NCBI GenBank assembly: GCA_017992885.1
Contig: JAGONT010000017.1
Location: forward strand, 1-49,693
Source of the DNA: Alphaproteobacteria bacterium
Lineage (GTDB): Bacteria > Pseudomonadota > Alphaproteobacteria > UBA9655
Direction: 5' to 3'
Length of the DNA: 49,693 nucleotides
Shown: in pieces, positions 9,080 through 17,833 of the stretch
Layout of the letters: every line of letters starts with the position of its first letter
How positions within the stretch are numbered: position 1 is the stretch's first letter
Made by a program: the position numbers and the translations under genes
The notes under the pieces: model-generated
Seen by the model: the letters and a program-made list of their open reading frames with translations, nothing else
Told to the model about the DNA's origin: nothing
The model's database searches: none

Positions 9080-9125
9080 GCCGGTTTAGCCGGCTGGTGT
9101 GAGGCATGGTGCCACACACAATAAG
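9080..9125 (+). promoter_or_regulatory. Candidate S6:S18 leader structure upstream of rpsF
   Basis: The 60 bases before rpsF can fold. GCCGG (9080-9084) pairs with CCGGC (9090-9094). Immediately after it, GTGTG (9097-9101) pairs with CACAC (9113-9117), and GGCT (9092-9095) can alternatively close a larger helix with AGCC (9124-9127). In many bacteria the S6-S18 complex binds its own leader at a CCG-containing bulged helix and represses rpsF-rpsR. The position and CCG content fit that motif, but I have not matched the consensus base by base. Confidence 0.35.
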
Positions 9126-9141
9126 CCATAAGGAGTTTATA

Positions 9142-9543
9142 ATGGCGTTTTATGAAACGGTCTTTATCGCACGCCAAGAGCTTTCTGCTGCTCAAGTTGA
9201 AGCCCTTGCTGCGAATTTAACAGAAGTTATTACCCAAGGTCAGGGAGAAATGACCAAAACTGAATTCTGCGGCCTTCGTACCCTTGCCTATAGCATTAAG
9301 AAGAATCGTAAAGGACACTACGTCCTTTTTAATATTGATGCCCCTTTTGCTGCAGTAAAGGAGATGGAGCGTCAGATGAGTCTAAATGAAGATATTTTGC
9401 GTGTCCTCACCCTTAAAATAGATAAATTAGACACCGAACCTTCCCCTTTAATGCAAAGCAAGCAGAGCCGGGATCGCCGTTTCGAGTCCTTTGAAGAAAA
9501 TACAAACTTTAGATCTTTTGATGAAGAAGGAGAGAAAGAATGA
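9142..9543 (+). CDS. rpsF: 30S ribosomal protein bS6
   Basis: S6 binds the central domain of 16S rRNA as a dimer with S18. The protein is 133 residues from the ATG at 9142, chosen over an upstream in-frame GTG at 9106 because AAGGAG (9130-9135) sits seven bases before it and the product then begins [14 protein letters not shown], the usual S6 start. The body shows the beta-alpha-beta ferredoxin-like fold of S6, with [20 protein letters not shown] in the middle. A charged, disordered tail ([19 protein letters not shown]) extends past the fold, as in other bS6 proteins. The stop overlaps the rpsR start (ATGA), suggesting translational coupling. Confidence 0.95.
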   Translation: MAFYETVFIARQELSAAQVEALAANLTEVITQGQGEMTKTEFCGLRTLAYSIKKNRKGHYVLFNIDAPFAAVKEMERQMSLNEDILRVLTLKIDKLDTEPSPLMQSKQSRDRRFESFEENTNFRSFDEEGEKE

Positions 9544-9782
9544 ATTCTGGTCCTACAACGCGTAAACCCTTCTTTCGTCGACGCAAAACCTGTCCCTTTA
9601 CAGGGCCTGACGCCATTCAAATCGACTATAAAGATGTTAAGCTCTTACAAAAGTTTACAACAGAGCGAGGGAAAATTATTCCAAGCCGCATTACGGCTGT
9701 TTCACAAAAAAAACAGCGGGAACTCGCCCAAGCCATCAAGCGCGCCCGCTTTTTAGCCTTGATGCCTTACGTACTTGATTAA
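9540..9782 (+). CDS. rpsR: 30S ribosomal protein bS18
   Basis: An 80-residue protein that pairs with S6 on the 30S platform. It has the S18 core [19 protein letters not shown] followed by [20 protein letters not shown] and a C-terminal [11 protein letters not shown], all diagnostic. The N-terminus is basic ([13 protein letters not shown]) and contacts rRNA; only one cysteine is present, so no zinc site is complete. The start overlaps the rpsF stop by four bases, and DUF2232 begins seven bases after this stop. Confidence 0.96.
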   Translation: MNSGPTTRKPFFRRRKTCPFTGPDAIQIDYKDVKLLQKFTTERGKIIPSRITAVSQKKQRELAQAIKRARFLALMPYVLD

Positions 9783-9788
9783 GGTGCA

Positions 9789-10703
9789 ATGAACACTTCT
9801 ACTGTAAGGTTAATAACCGTGTTGGGTGGCCTGTTAAGTGCCACCCTTTCTCTTGCCTATCAGCTTCCTTTCCCCGGCCTCATCCTTTTTTCCTATCTCG
9901 CGTCTCTTCCTCTTTTTCTCATAGGCCTTGGAATGGGCTTACGACCTCTTTATGGAGCGGGGTTTATCGCCACTCTTCTTGTTTTCATTATTACCCAGCC
10001 TCTTCTTGGGTTAGAGTTTTTTATTTTTTCTGTCTTAGGTCCTGTTTTTTTAGTCAATAGGGCTCTTTTAAACCGGAAAACGTCTGAAGGAAAAGTTTCT
10101 TGGTACCCTTCTTCTTTTCTCTTAAGAGACATCACCCTTATCTCTGGGGCTGTCATGCTTCTTGCCTTAGGAGGTTACCTTTACTTTATACAAGGAAGCG
10201 ATATCCATTCCCTTGTAAAAACCTTCCTTAAAGCTTTTGATCCTCAGGGACAAATGGGGAATCTCGAGCCTATGTTGCTTATTATTTTTCCTCTTCTCCC
10301 GGGTTTTCTTGCTTTCTCTTGGATTATTATGATGCTTGCTAATGCTGCCCTCGCTCAAGGCCTTCTGGTGCGGTTCAATCGTAACCTACGGCCAACTCCC
10401 TCCTTTATAGATCTTGAAGTTCCACATAATTTTTTAATTCTCTTAGGGATCTCTCTCCTTCTTTCCTTAATTGGTGTAGGCTCTCTTGAACTGGTCGGAA
10501 AAAATGCTACCTTTATTCTAACCTTCCCCTTTTTATTAACTGGCCTTGGGCTTGTTCATCAATGGCTTCATAAGACTCGCTTTCCCACAATAGCGCTGAC
10601 TATTTTTTACGTTATTCTCTTCCTCTTTTTTTGGTTAGGTCTTTTCGTAATTTTGTTAGGAATTTTAAAACCATGGATAGAAAAACTCACTCATTCAAAC
10701 TAG
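9789..10703 (+). CDS. DUF2232 (YybS-like) multi-pass membrane protein
   Basis: A 304-residue membrane protein with about eight hydrophobic segments spread over its length. In Alphaproteobacteria a DUF2232 protein is commonly found between rpsR and rplI, and both position and topology match here. Its biochemical role is not established; Bacillus YybS, the distant relative, is also next to the rplI-dnaB region. The start has AAGGTG five bases upstream and lies seven bases after the rpsR stop. The family call rests mainly on gene order and topology, since no short motif is diagnostic. Confidence 0.75.
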   Translation: MNTSTVRLITVLGGLLSATLSLAYQLPFPGLILFSYLASLPLFLIGLGMGLRPLYGAGFIATLLVFIITQPLLGLEFFIFSVLGPVFLVNRALLNRKTSEGKVSWYPSSFLLRDITLISGAVMLLALGGYLYFIQGSDIHSLVKTFLKAFDPQGQMGNLEPMLLIIFPLLPGFLAFSWIIMMLANAALAQGLLVRFNRNLRPTPSFIDLEVPHNFLILLGISLLLSLIGVGSLELVGKNATFILTFPFLLTGLGLVHQWLHKTRFPTIALTIFYVILFLFFWLGLFVILLGILKPWIEKLTHSN

Positions 10704-10769
10704 GTGTTGTTTCTTTGTGTTAAAGTTGTTAGAAAAAGAGACAATTAGCCCAGTTGAGGAGCCCACATT

Positions 10770-11279
10770 ATGGAAGTAATTTTATTACAACGCATTGAAA
10801 AACTTGGAAAAATGGGAGATATCGTTAAGGTTCGCCCAGGGTACGCTCGCAATTTCTTATTACCTAAAAAAGTTGCTTTACGCGTAACAAAAGAAAATAT
10901 TGCTCGCTTTGAGCATGAAAAAGAAACTCTTCATAATCTAAATCTGAAGCTTAAAGAGGAAGCTGATATTTTAGCGAAGCGTTTGGAAGGAACCATGGTA
11001 ACCATCATCCGCCAAGCCAGTGAAAGCGGCCAGCTTTATGGATCCGTAAACACGAAAGTCATTGCTGATAGTTTAAAGCAAGAGCACGTAACAAAATCTC
11101 ACATAAAAATTAATCGCCCTATCAAAACAATTGGAATTCATACTGTGTACGTGCAACTGCATCCTGAAGTTATGATTAAAATTGGCGTAAACGTGGCTAT
11201 GTCTGAAGATGAAGCAAGTGCCCAAGCAAAAACAATGGAGCGAATGACAGCAAGTTCAGAGGAGTCTTCCCTCCTCTAG
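10770..11279 (+). CDS. rplI: 50S ribosomal protein bL9
   Basis: A 169-residue protein of the two-domain L9 shape. The N-terminal rRNA-binding domain reads MEVILLQRIEKLGKMGDIV, followed by VRPGYARNFLLPKKVA, the L9 signature. A long connecting helix (residues 45-80, K/E/L-rich) leads to the C-terminal domain, which has SGQLYGSVNTKVIADSL and ends the fold near VQLHPEVMIKIGVNVA. A 20-residue acidic and serine-rich tail follows. GAGGAG lies upstream of the ATG. The last codons form an AGAGGAG/CTCCTCT hairpin (11261-11280) without a U-tract. The gene ends the rpsF operon before a 323-base gap. Confidence 0.96.
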   Translation: MEVILLQRIEKLGKMGDIVKVRPGYARNFLLPKKVALRVTKENIARFEHEKETLHNLNLKLKEEADILAKRLEGTMVTIIRQASESGQLYGSVNTKVIADSLKQEHVTKSHIKINRPIKTIGIHTVYVQLHPEVMIKIGVNVAMSEDEASAQAKTMERMTASSEESSLL

Positions 11280-11602
11280 GAAGCAATTTGTCTTCAAAAC
11301 CTTTAACTGTTAAGCACGCTATGGCTGTTTTCATGCAATGTTGTGGGTTGTTTTTGTATCTTTAAGGCTTCAATAAGACGCTTAAGTGACGTCATAATGA
11401 AGCTCACAACGATTGAAAGAATTGAGAGGGATCAGCCTTAGCGTTTACTCTGAATTGTTATGGTCCCTGATGGGATCTTTCAATGATGGGTTAGGAAAAT
11501 GATTTTTCTCAAATACTTTTGTGTATCTTCATAAGGCTGACCAGCAGGGAGAAATGAATCATTATTTCTTCCGTTTACTGATTACTAATAACCGGAGATA
11601 AT
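11280..11602. other. Intergenic region between rplI and dnaB
   Basis: These 323 bases hold no convincing gene. Two inverted pairs are visible: ATTGAAAGA (11412-11420) with TCTTTCAAT (11476-11484), and TCAGCCTTA (11432-11440) with TAAGGCTGA (11532-11540). They interlock rather than nest, so they may be remains of a palindromic element or chance. The dnaB ribosome binding site CCGGAGATAAT ends the region. Confidence 0.4.
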
Positions 11603-13081
11603 ATGAGCACAGCTCAACTTCAACTTACTTCCTCGTCTCTTCCAATTGCTCAAGGTTCCTTAGATCGTCTGCCTCCCCATAGTCTTGACGCTGAACAAGC
11701 TCTACTCGGAGCTCTCCTTCACAATAACTTAGCTTTTGAAAGAGTCGCTGAGTTTCTTAGGCCAGAACATTTTTCTGATCCTTCCCATGGTCGAATTTAC
11801 GAGGCTATTAGCCTCCTGATAAGCCGCGGACATATCGCTGACCCAATTACTCTGAAAGAATATTTTGACCGCGATGATACTTTATCTGATGTTGGAGGAG
11901 GACAATATCTTGCACAGTTAGCCAATTCTGTCCTCTCTATTATCAATACAGAAGACTATGGGAGAAAAATTCACGATTTTTACTTGAGACGACAGCTCAT
12001 TGATGTTGGGGAAGATATCGTTAATAACGCTCATACATATGATCTTGATGTTTCCGCTACCAATCAAATTGAGAGTGCTGAAAAACAACTTTTTGACTTA
12101 GCAACCATTGGGCAAAAGGAACGGGGTCTTCAAACTTTTTCTTCAGCTCTTAAGCAAGCTTTAGTCAGTGCTGAAGTGGCTTATAAAAGAGATAGCCATG
12201 TCATTGGTGTCACCACAGGCTTTAAAAAAGTCGATGAATGTTTAGGCGGGTTTCATCCTTCCGATCTTATTATTGTCGCTGGTCGTCCCTCCATGGGAAA
12301 AACCGCACTTGTAACCAACTTTGCTTTTAATGCCGCCCGGCAGGTTTTAGAAAAAAATGAAGGAGCTTCTGTTGCTTTTTTTTCACTTGAAATGTCTGCC
12401 GAGCAACTTGCTAATCGTATCTTAGGACAAGAGTCAGGTCTTTCTTCAGATCTTATTCGAAGAGGAGACATCGGCAAATCTGACTTTCCTCGCCTTGTTG
12501 AAGTCTCTAATAGATTAAACTCACTTCAATTATTTATTGATGATACCCCAGGACTCTCTGTCCCTGCCTTAAGAACACGTGCACGGCGACTTAAGCGACA
12601 AGAAGGACTTGGTATGATTATTATTGATTATCTCCAACTCCTCTCAAGTGCAGGGAAAAAATCCGCTGAAAATCGTGTCCTTGAACTTTCTGAAATTACA
12701 CGTCACCTTAAAGCACTCGCCAAAGAATTACATGTACCCGTTTTAGCTTGCTCTCAGCTTTCTCGTGCCGTTGAGCAAAGAGATGATAAACGCCCCCAGC
12801 TTTCAGACCTTAGAGAGTCAGGTTCCATCGAGCAAGATGCCGATGTCGTCATGTTTGTTTATCGCGAAGAATATTATCTTTCGCGAAAAAAGCCTACAGG
12901 AAGTGATGAGAAAGTCCACGAGTGGGAAAAATCCATGAACGCAGTTGCGAATATTGCGGAAATCATTATTGCAAAGCAACGTCATGGGCCTATCGGTACG
13001 GTGCAATTGCATTTTGAGGGACGTCTGACTAAGTTTTCTGACCTGGCAGATCCAGCTTATTTAGCAGTGAACAATGCGTAA
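11603..13081 (+). CDS. dnaB: Replicative DNA helicase DnaB
   Basis: The hexameric helicase that opens the replication fork and recruits primase. At 492 residues it has the family's length. The N-terminal domain (LPPHSLDAEQALLGALLHN, residues 23-130) binds primase and starts exactly as in DnaB. The RecA-like domain has Walker A GRPSMGKTALV (about 227), the FFSLEMSAEQLANRIL block, Walker B IIIDYLQLL, and SDLRESGSIEQDADVV near the C-terminus. No intein or insertion is present. GGAGA lies just before the ATG. The alr start overlaps the last eight bases, so the two are probably cotranslated. Confidence 0.97.
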   Translation: MSTAQLQLTSSSLPIAQGSLDRLPPHSLDAEQALLGALLHNNLAFERVAEFLRPEHFSDPSHGRIYEAISLLISRGHIADPITLKEYFDRDDTLSDVGGGQYLAQLANSVLSIINTEDYGRKIHDFYLRRQLIDVGEDIVNNAHTYDLDVSATNQIESAEKQLFDLATIGQKERGLQTFSSALKQALVSAEVAYKRDSHVIGVTTGFKKVDECLGGFHPSDLIIVAGRPSMGKTALVTNFAFNAARQVLEKNEGASVAFFSLEMSAEQLANRILGQESGLSSDLIRRGDIGKSDFPRLVEVSNRLNSLQLFIDDTPGLSVPALRTRARRLKRQEGLGMIIIDYLQLLSSAGKKSAENRVLELSEITRHLKALAKELHVPVLACSQLSRAVEQRDDKRPQLSDLRESGSIEQDADVVMFVYREEYYLSRKKPTGSDEKVHEWEKSMNAVANIAEIIIAKQRHGPIGTVQLHFEGRLTKFSDLADPAYLAVNNA

Positions 13082-14213
13082 GACGTTGTTTTCTCATCCT
13101 CCATCTGTTTCTTTAGCCTTAATTATTGATCTAGGGGCCGTAGCGTCTAACTATCGTACTCTTCGTTCATTAGCAAAAAAAGGAACTATCTGCGCAACGG
13201 TCCTCAAAGCCAATGCTTATGGATTGGGAATTAAAGAAGTTGCCTCTTGCCTGTACCAAGAAGGGTGTCGCCATTTTTTTCTCGCCCATCTTTCTGAAGC
13301 CATCGAACTTCAATGTCTTCTCAAACAAGATTCTTTCATCTATGTGTTGAATGGGTTGCGGAAAGGTGCTGAAGAAGTCTATGCACACTATAACCTTATC
13401 CCTGTCTTAAGTGATGTCAGTCAAATTCATGCTTGGAATACGTTTTCAAAGAACAAGCAACAGTGCCTCAAAGCAGCCATCCATTTTGACACAGGGTTAA
13501 TGCGAACTGCTCTTACCCCCCAAGATATGAAAAGCTTAGAGCTTGCAGATTTGTCTCACACTGAAATTGTGTGTGTGATGAGCCATCTTGCCTGCACCTA
13601 TCAATATTCACACCCAATGAATAAAGTTCAACAAATAGCTTTTGATGTCCTTCGAAAACGTTTTCCCTTTGCATTAGCTAGCTTAGCCAATAGTGGGGGA
13701 GTTTTTTTAGGTCCCGAATATCATTATGACTTAACTCGTGTTGGCCTTGCTCTCACGGGCTGTCGCTCAGCTATTCCACACGGAACCTATTGCCTTAAAC
13801 CTGCCATTAAAGCCTATGCTCAAATTTTACAAATTAATGAAATTTCGTCCGGCCAGTCTGTTGGCTATGATGCTACATTTGTTGCATCAAGGGCTTCTCG
13901 AATCGCAACAGTCGGTGTAGGCTATGCAGATGGATATTTAAGAAGTCTAAGCAATCGTGGAGGCGTTTATTTTAATGGGTATACATTACCTATTGCGGGG
14001 AGAGTTTCTATGGACTTAATTACTATCGATATAACAGAAGTTCCCCCTGATCAAATTCGTATAGGGGATTGGGTAGAACTTTTTGGTGATCACATATACA
14101 TCGATGCCCTTGCAGAAAAGGCAGGAACCATTTCTTGGGAAATTTTAACACGCCTAGGCCCTCGTTTTGAACGATTTTATCTTAATACTCAGCAACCTAA
14201 CGAGGTCATTTAA
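13074..14213 (+). CDS. alr: Alanine racemase
   Basis: Converts L-alanine to D-alanine for peptidoglycan. The 379-residue protein has the PLP lysine in ATVLKANAYGLG (about residue 44), a substrate-side TGLMRTAL block, the catalytic tyrosine in VGYDATF, VGVGYADGY, and GRVSMDLITIDIT with a metal-independent Ala-racemase C-terminal beta domain. The first ten residues (MRKTLFSHPP) precede the TIM barrel. The ATG lies inside the dnaB end, and the stop overlaps the next ATG (TAATG), so it is embedded in the operon. D-alanine synthesis agrees with the amidase elsewhere in the window: this bacterium still has peptidoglycan. Confidence 0.94.
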   Translation: MRKTLFSHPPSVSLALIIDLGAVASNYRTLRSLAKKGTICATVLKANAYGLGIKEVASCLYQEGCRHFFLAHLSEAIELQCLLKQDSFIYVLNGLRKGAEEVYAHYNLIPVLSDVSQIHAWNTFSKNKQQCLKAAIHFDTGLMRTALTPQDMKSLELADLSHTEIVCVMSHLACTYQYSHPMNKVQQIAFDVLRKRFPFALASLANSGGVFLGPEYHYDLTRVGLALTGCRSAIPHGTYCLKPAIKAYAQILQINEISSGQSVGYDATFVASRASRIATVGVGYADGYLRSLSNRGGVYFNGYTLPIAGRVSMDLITIDITEVPPDQIRIGDWVELFGDHIYIDALAEKAGTISWEILTRLGPRFERFYLNTQQPNEVI

Positions 14214-14983
14214 TGGTGTGGATGCTTGCAAGTATTGGCCATGTTTTTTTAAATTTTTTAGCCACAACAGGGCATCTTATCCTTTTTCTTATTTATACTC
14301 TCATAGAAGCTGTGCAGCCTCCCTATTATTTTCGCCAAATTTTACGTCAATTCTGGGAAATTGGGTACTTATCACTACCCGTTATAGGGCTCACAGCTTT
14401 TTTCACAGGAATGGTGCTGGCTCTTCAAAGTTATACCGGATTTTCTCGATTTAATGCAGAAAGTGCAATCGCAAGCGTTGTTGTTCTTACAATGACCCGT
14501 GAACTTGGCCCTGTTCTGGCTGGCTTGATGATATCAGGTCGAATTGGCGCCGCAATGGCTGCTGAAATCGGAACCATGCGCGTTACCGAACAACTCGACG
14601 CCCTTACAACCCTTTCTACAAATCCTCAAAAATACCTGATTGCCCCCCGCCTCATAGCTGGTATCACCATGCTTCCTCTGCTTGTTTTAATTGCAGATGC
14701 AGTTGGTGTTTTCGGAGGATATATTGTCAGTGTTTATCGCCTTGGTTTTAATCCTGCCTCTTATATGAAGCAGACCTTTGACTTTGTAGAAATGGGAGAT
14801 ATCACATCAGGTCTTATAAAAGCCGCATGCTTTGGCTTTATTATTTCCCTTATGGGGTGTTATTATGGTTTTAATTCAAATGGTGGAGCTCAAGGCGTTG
14901 GAAAAGCTACAACTTACGCTGTTGTTTCTTCTTCAATCCTTATTCTGATTACCAACTATTTTCTTACTTCTCTCCTCTTTTAA
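14213..14983 (+). CDS. mlaE: MlaE-type ABC permease for phospholipid transport
   Basis: The membrane subunit of the Mla system that moves phospholipids between inner and outer membranes. It is 256 residues with five or six membrane segments. The diagnostic block TRELGPVLAGLMISGRIGAA is followed by EIGTMRVTEQLDALTTLSTNP, which contacts the ATPase. A conserved GCYYGFNSNGGAQGVGKATT loop lies near the C-terminus. The ATG overlaps the alr stop by one base, and the ATPase gene begins 11 bases after its stop. No MlaD substrate-binding gene follows: radA comes next, so MlaD must be elsewhere or replaced. Confidence 0.93.
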   Translation: MVWMLASIGHVFLNFLATTGHLILFLIYTLIEAVQPPYYFRQILRQFWEIGYLSLPVIGLTAFFTGMVLALQSYTGFSRFNAESAIASVVVLTMTRELGPVLAGLMISGRIGAAMAAEIGTMRVTEQLDALTTLSTNPQKYLIAPRLIAGITMLPLLVLIADAVGVFGGYIVSVYRLGFNPASYMKQTFDFVEMGDITSGLIKAACFGFIISLMGCYYGFNSNGGAQGVGKATTYAVVSSSILILITNYFLTSLLF

Positions 14984-14994
14984 TAAGGCAAGCC

Positions 14995-15774
14995 ATGACC
15001 CCTAAATTTGTCATAAAAAATCTTCACAAAAGTTTTGGGCATAAACACGTCCTCCAAGGTGTAAATTTTGAGGTTGCTGCTGGCGAATCTCTTGTAATTA
15101 TTGGAGGATCTGGCACTGGAAAATCTGTTCTTTTAAAATGCCTTTTAGGACTTATCCAGCCTGATAGCGGGAGCATACAAATGGACGGGAAGGAAATTAC
15201 GAAAGAAACTCATGCTGAAAATGAAGCTCGCCTTCAAGATATTGGGGTCGTCTTTCAAGGTTCAGCGCTTTTTGACAGCTTAAAAGTCTGGGAAAATGTA
15301 GCTTTTCGCCTTATTCATGCTCAGCACATGAATCGTAAACAAGCAAAACAAATCGCCCTGCAAAAACTAGCAGCTGTTGGTTTGAATGAAAGCGTTGCCG
15401 AGCTTTCCCCTGCTGAAATTTCAGGTGGCATGCAGCGACGCGTTGCTTTAGCCCGAGCCATTGCCACTCAACCTCATGTTCTTTTCTTTGATGAACCAAC
15501 ATCAGGACTCGATCCCATTTTTAGTAGTGTCATCGATGGATTAATCCATCGATGTGTTAAAGACTTGGGCGCAACGGCAATTACGATTACCCATGATATG
15601 AATAGCGCACGTCACGTAGGGGATCGTATTGCCCTACTCTGTGGTGGCACCATTGTTTGGTGTGGGCCCGCTGATACCATTGATGATTCCACCAATCCTT
15701 ATGTGCAACAATTTATTCACGGTTTGCCTTCAGGTCCCATTCAACTTGAAACCGAGACTCGGCACGTCGCATAA
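14995..15774 (+). CDS. mlaF: MlaF-type ABC ATPase
   Basis: The ATPase partner of the preceding permease. In 259 residues it shows Walker A GGSGTGKSVLL (about residue 37), the Q-loop in GVVFQGSALFDSL, the signature SGGMQRRVALARA, Walker B HVLFFDEPTSGLDP and the switch histidine in TITHDMNSA. The phrase 'FQGSALFDSL' and a C-terminal extension after the H-loop are typical of MlaF/Ttg2A. Its stop TAA overlaps the radA ATG by one base, so the phospholipid module is sandwiched between alr and radA in one operon. Confidence 0.93.
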   Translation: MTPKFVIKNLHKSFGHKHVLQGVNFEVAAGESLVIIGGSGTGKSVLLKCLLGLIQPDSGSIQMDGKEITKETHAENEARLQDIGVVFQGSALFDSLKVWENVAFRLIHAQHMNRKQAKQIALQKLAAVGLNESVAELSPAEISGGMQRRVALARAIATQPHVLFFDEPTSGLDPIFSSVIDGLIHRCVKDLGATAITITHDMNSARHVGDRIALLCGGTIVWCGPADTIDDSTNPYVQQFIHGLPSGPIQLETETRHVA

Positions 15775-17156
15775 TGGCTAAATCAAGCACCCACTACGTT
15801 TGCCAAGCTTGCGGGAGTTGTTTTCCTAAATGGTCTGGAAAATGCGAAGGCTGTCAAAGTTGGAATAGTCTTATCGAAGAAGCTACCGTTATTCCTTTTC
15901 AAAAAAACACTTCTCTTAATATAGCAAAAATTGAGTTTTCATCTTTAGAAGATATTTCTCCTCCCCTTGTGCGTCTTTTGACAGGCATTGACGAATTTGA
16001 TCGCGTGTGTGGAGGAGGTCTTGTCCCAGGGTCTGTGTTGCTAGTAGGCGGAGATCCTGGAATTGGAAAATCTACACTTTTGTTGCAAGTCGCTGCCGTT
16101 ATTAGTAACAAAGCTTCTTGTGCTTATATTTCAGGCGAAGAAGCCGCAGACCAAGTTAGGCTGAGGGCAAGGCGCTTGCATATTTCTTCTTCTCCCGTTC
16201 ACCTTGCCACAACCACTCATATTGGGGAAGTTCTTAAGTCTCTTCATCAAGGACCACGAATCGCCATTATTGATTCTATTCAAACGATGTACGTGGATGC
16301 TCTTGATGCTGCTCCTGGAAGTGTTTCTCAAGTTCGTGCCAGTGCTCATGAACTGATCCGCTTTGCAAAAAAATATGGTGTTACCATTATTATCGTTGGG
16401 CATGTTACAAAAGAAGGCCTTATTGCCGGTCCGCGCGTTCTTGAACATATGGTTGATACAGTTCTTTATTTTGAAGGAGAGCGAGGTCATCATTTCCGCA
16501 TCCTTCGCTCCGTCAAAAATCGCTTTGGTCCTACAGATGAAATTGGCGTTTTTGAAATGACTGATAAGGGGCTTCAAGAAGTTTCAAATCCCTCTGCCCT
16601 TTTTCTCCCCCATAGAACAGAAGATGTGACAGGATCTTGTGTTTTCGCAGGTATTGAAGGCACTAGACCTCTTCTTGTCGAAATTCAAAGCTTAATCACC
16701 CCCTCTTCTCTTGCAACCCCTCGTCGAGCGGTTGTCGGCTGGGATTCAGGGCGCCTTTCGATGATCCTTGCTGTTCTTGAAGCTAGATGCGGTCTTATCT
16801 GTGGAACACGCGATGTCTTTTTGAACGTTGCAGGGGGGCTTAGGATTTCTGAGCCCGCCGCTGACCTTGCCGTAGCAGCTTCCTTACTTTCCTCTCTTAT
16901 CAATACACCACTTCCAAAGGACGCTGTTTTCTTTGGAGAAATTGGGCTATCTGGAGAAATTCGTCCTATCAATCAATGCGATTTACGCCTTAAAGAAGCC
17001 TTTAAATTAGGATTTAAAACAGCCTTTATTCCTAAACCAACAAAACCCTTTTCCATGCCAGAAATGACGCTCATTCCTCTTGTACATCTTGCTGAACTTG
17101 CTAATTATTTACAAGAAGCAACCCCCTTGCAAAAACGAAAGGAGATTCAGAGGTGA
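15774..17156 (+). CDS. radA: DNA repair protein RadA (Sms)
   Basis: RadA is a RecA-like branch-migration helicase for recombination intermediates. The 460-residue protein starts with a C4 zinc finger (CQACG...CEGC, residues 9-28), then Walker A GGDPGIGKSTLL (about 93), Walker B-like IAIIDSIQTMY, the RadA-specific KNRFG motif (about 250), and a C-terminal Lon-protease-like domain (from TRPLLVEIQSL) without a catalytic Ser-Lys pair. All parts are in the normal order. The stop overlaps the cvpA start (GTGA), indicating coupling. Confidence 0.96.
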   Translation: MAKSSTHYVCQACGSCFPKWSGKCEGCQSWNSLIEEATVIPFQKNTSLNIAKIEFSSLEDISPPLVRLLTGIDEFDRVCGGGLVPGSVLLVGGDPGIGKSTLLLQVAAVISNKASCAYISGEEAADQVRLRARRLHISSSPVHLATTTHIGEVLKSLHQGPRIAIIDSIQTMYVDALDAAPGSVSQVRASAHELIRFAKKYGVTIIIVGHVTKEGLIAGPRVLEHMVDTVLYFEGERGHHFRILRSVKNRFGPTDEIGVFEMTDKGLQEVSNPSALFLPHRTEDVTGSCVFAGIEGTRPLLVEIQSLITPSSLATPRRAVVGWDSGRLSMILAVLEARCGLICGTRDVFLNVAGGLRISEPAADLAVAASLLSSLINTPLPKDAVFFGEIGLSGEIRPINQCDLRLKEAFKLGFKTAFIPKPTKPFSMPEMTLIPLVHLAELANYLQEATPLQKRKEIQR

Positions 17157-17833
17157 CGTCTTCAACCTTTAGTATGATTGATCTTTTAATGCTCCTTATT
17201 ATGGGCGTTTCTATCCTCATCGGTATTTTTCGAGGAGCAACTCGAGAAGTTCTTGGCATAGCTGGCTGGGTTGGTGCCTTTATTGTTGTTTTTCACGGCC
17301 TTCCCCTCTTCCGTCCCTTGGGTCATCACTATATTAAAAATCAAATGCTCGCTGATGCCATTGTTTTCGGCGTTCTCTTTGTCGTTTCACTTGGCGTCTT
17401 TATTCTCATCAGCCGTCCGATTGCCGCTGGCGTGAAACAAAGTATATTTGGTGGCCTTGATCGTTCTCTCGGACTTGTGTTTGGCTTTATCAGAGGTGTC
17501 TTTGTTTTATGCCTCGGATATCTCGCCATGAGCTTTTTTTACCTCCCCACTGACATGCCCCAATCCATCACGTCGGCACGGTTTTTTCCCTGGGTTTCTC
17601 AATGTGCCCATGAGCTTCAACGTTTCATACCAGAAGATTACCTCCCCTCATCTCTTATCCAAGAGGCAACAATAAATCCCTTAGATACCCAAGATCTATT
17701 GGAGAGCAGTCTTGAAACAGTGAAAGCGCTTTCAACGCTTAAACCCACCTCTTTCAAACAAGCGCCTCCTCTTCACGAAGAAAAAGCAGGATTAGAGACA
17801 CTTATCGAAGACAATGAAACAGAGACTCAATAA
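17153..17833 (+). CDS. cvpA: CvpA-family membrane protein
   Basis: A 226-residue protein with about four membrane segments in the first 130 residues, beginning FSMIDLLMLLIMGVSILIG and FRGATREVLGIAGWVGAF, the CvpA signature. CvpA was named for colicin V production in E. coli but is widespread; its role is in envelope homeostasis and is not fully settled. The last 90 residues are soluble and acidic. The start is GTG at 17153, overlapping the radA stop, with GGAG eight bases upstream. Its end overlaps the SDR gene by 20 bases. Alphaproteobacteria often have radA followed by cvpA, which supports the call. Confidence 0.88.
   Translation: MTSSTFSMIDLLMLLIMGVSILIGIFRGATREVLGIAGWVGAFIVVFHGLPLFRPLGHHYIKNQMLADAIVFGVLFVVSLGVFILISRPIAAGVKQSIFGGLDRSLGLVFGFIRGVFVLCLGYLAMSFFYLPTDMPQSITSARFFPWVSQCAHELQRFIPEDYLPSSLIQEATINPLDTQDLLESSLETVKALSTLKPTSFKQAPPLHEEKAGLETLIEDNETETQ

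Noticed and set aside
11261..11280. Terminator at the end of rplI
   Set aside because: The AGAGGAG/CTCCTCT hairpin lies in the last codons and has no T-run after it.
16131..16577. A 148-codon minus-strand frame inside radA, and similar antisense frames in typA, pnp and gatB
   Set aside because: They oppose well-conserved genes, lack ribosome binding sites and have composition expected from the reverse strand.
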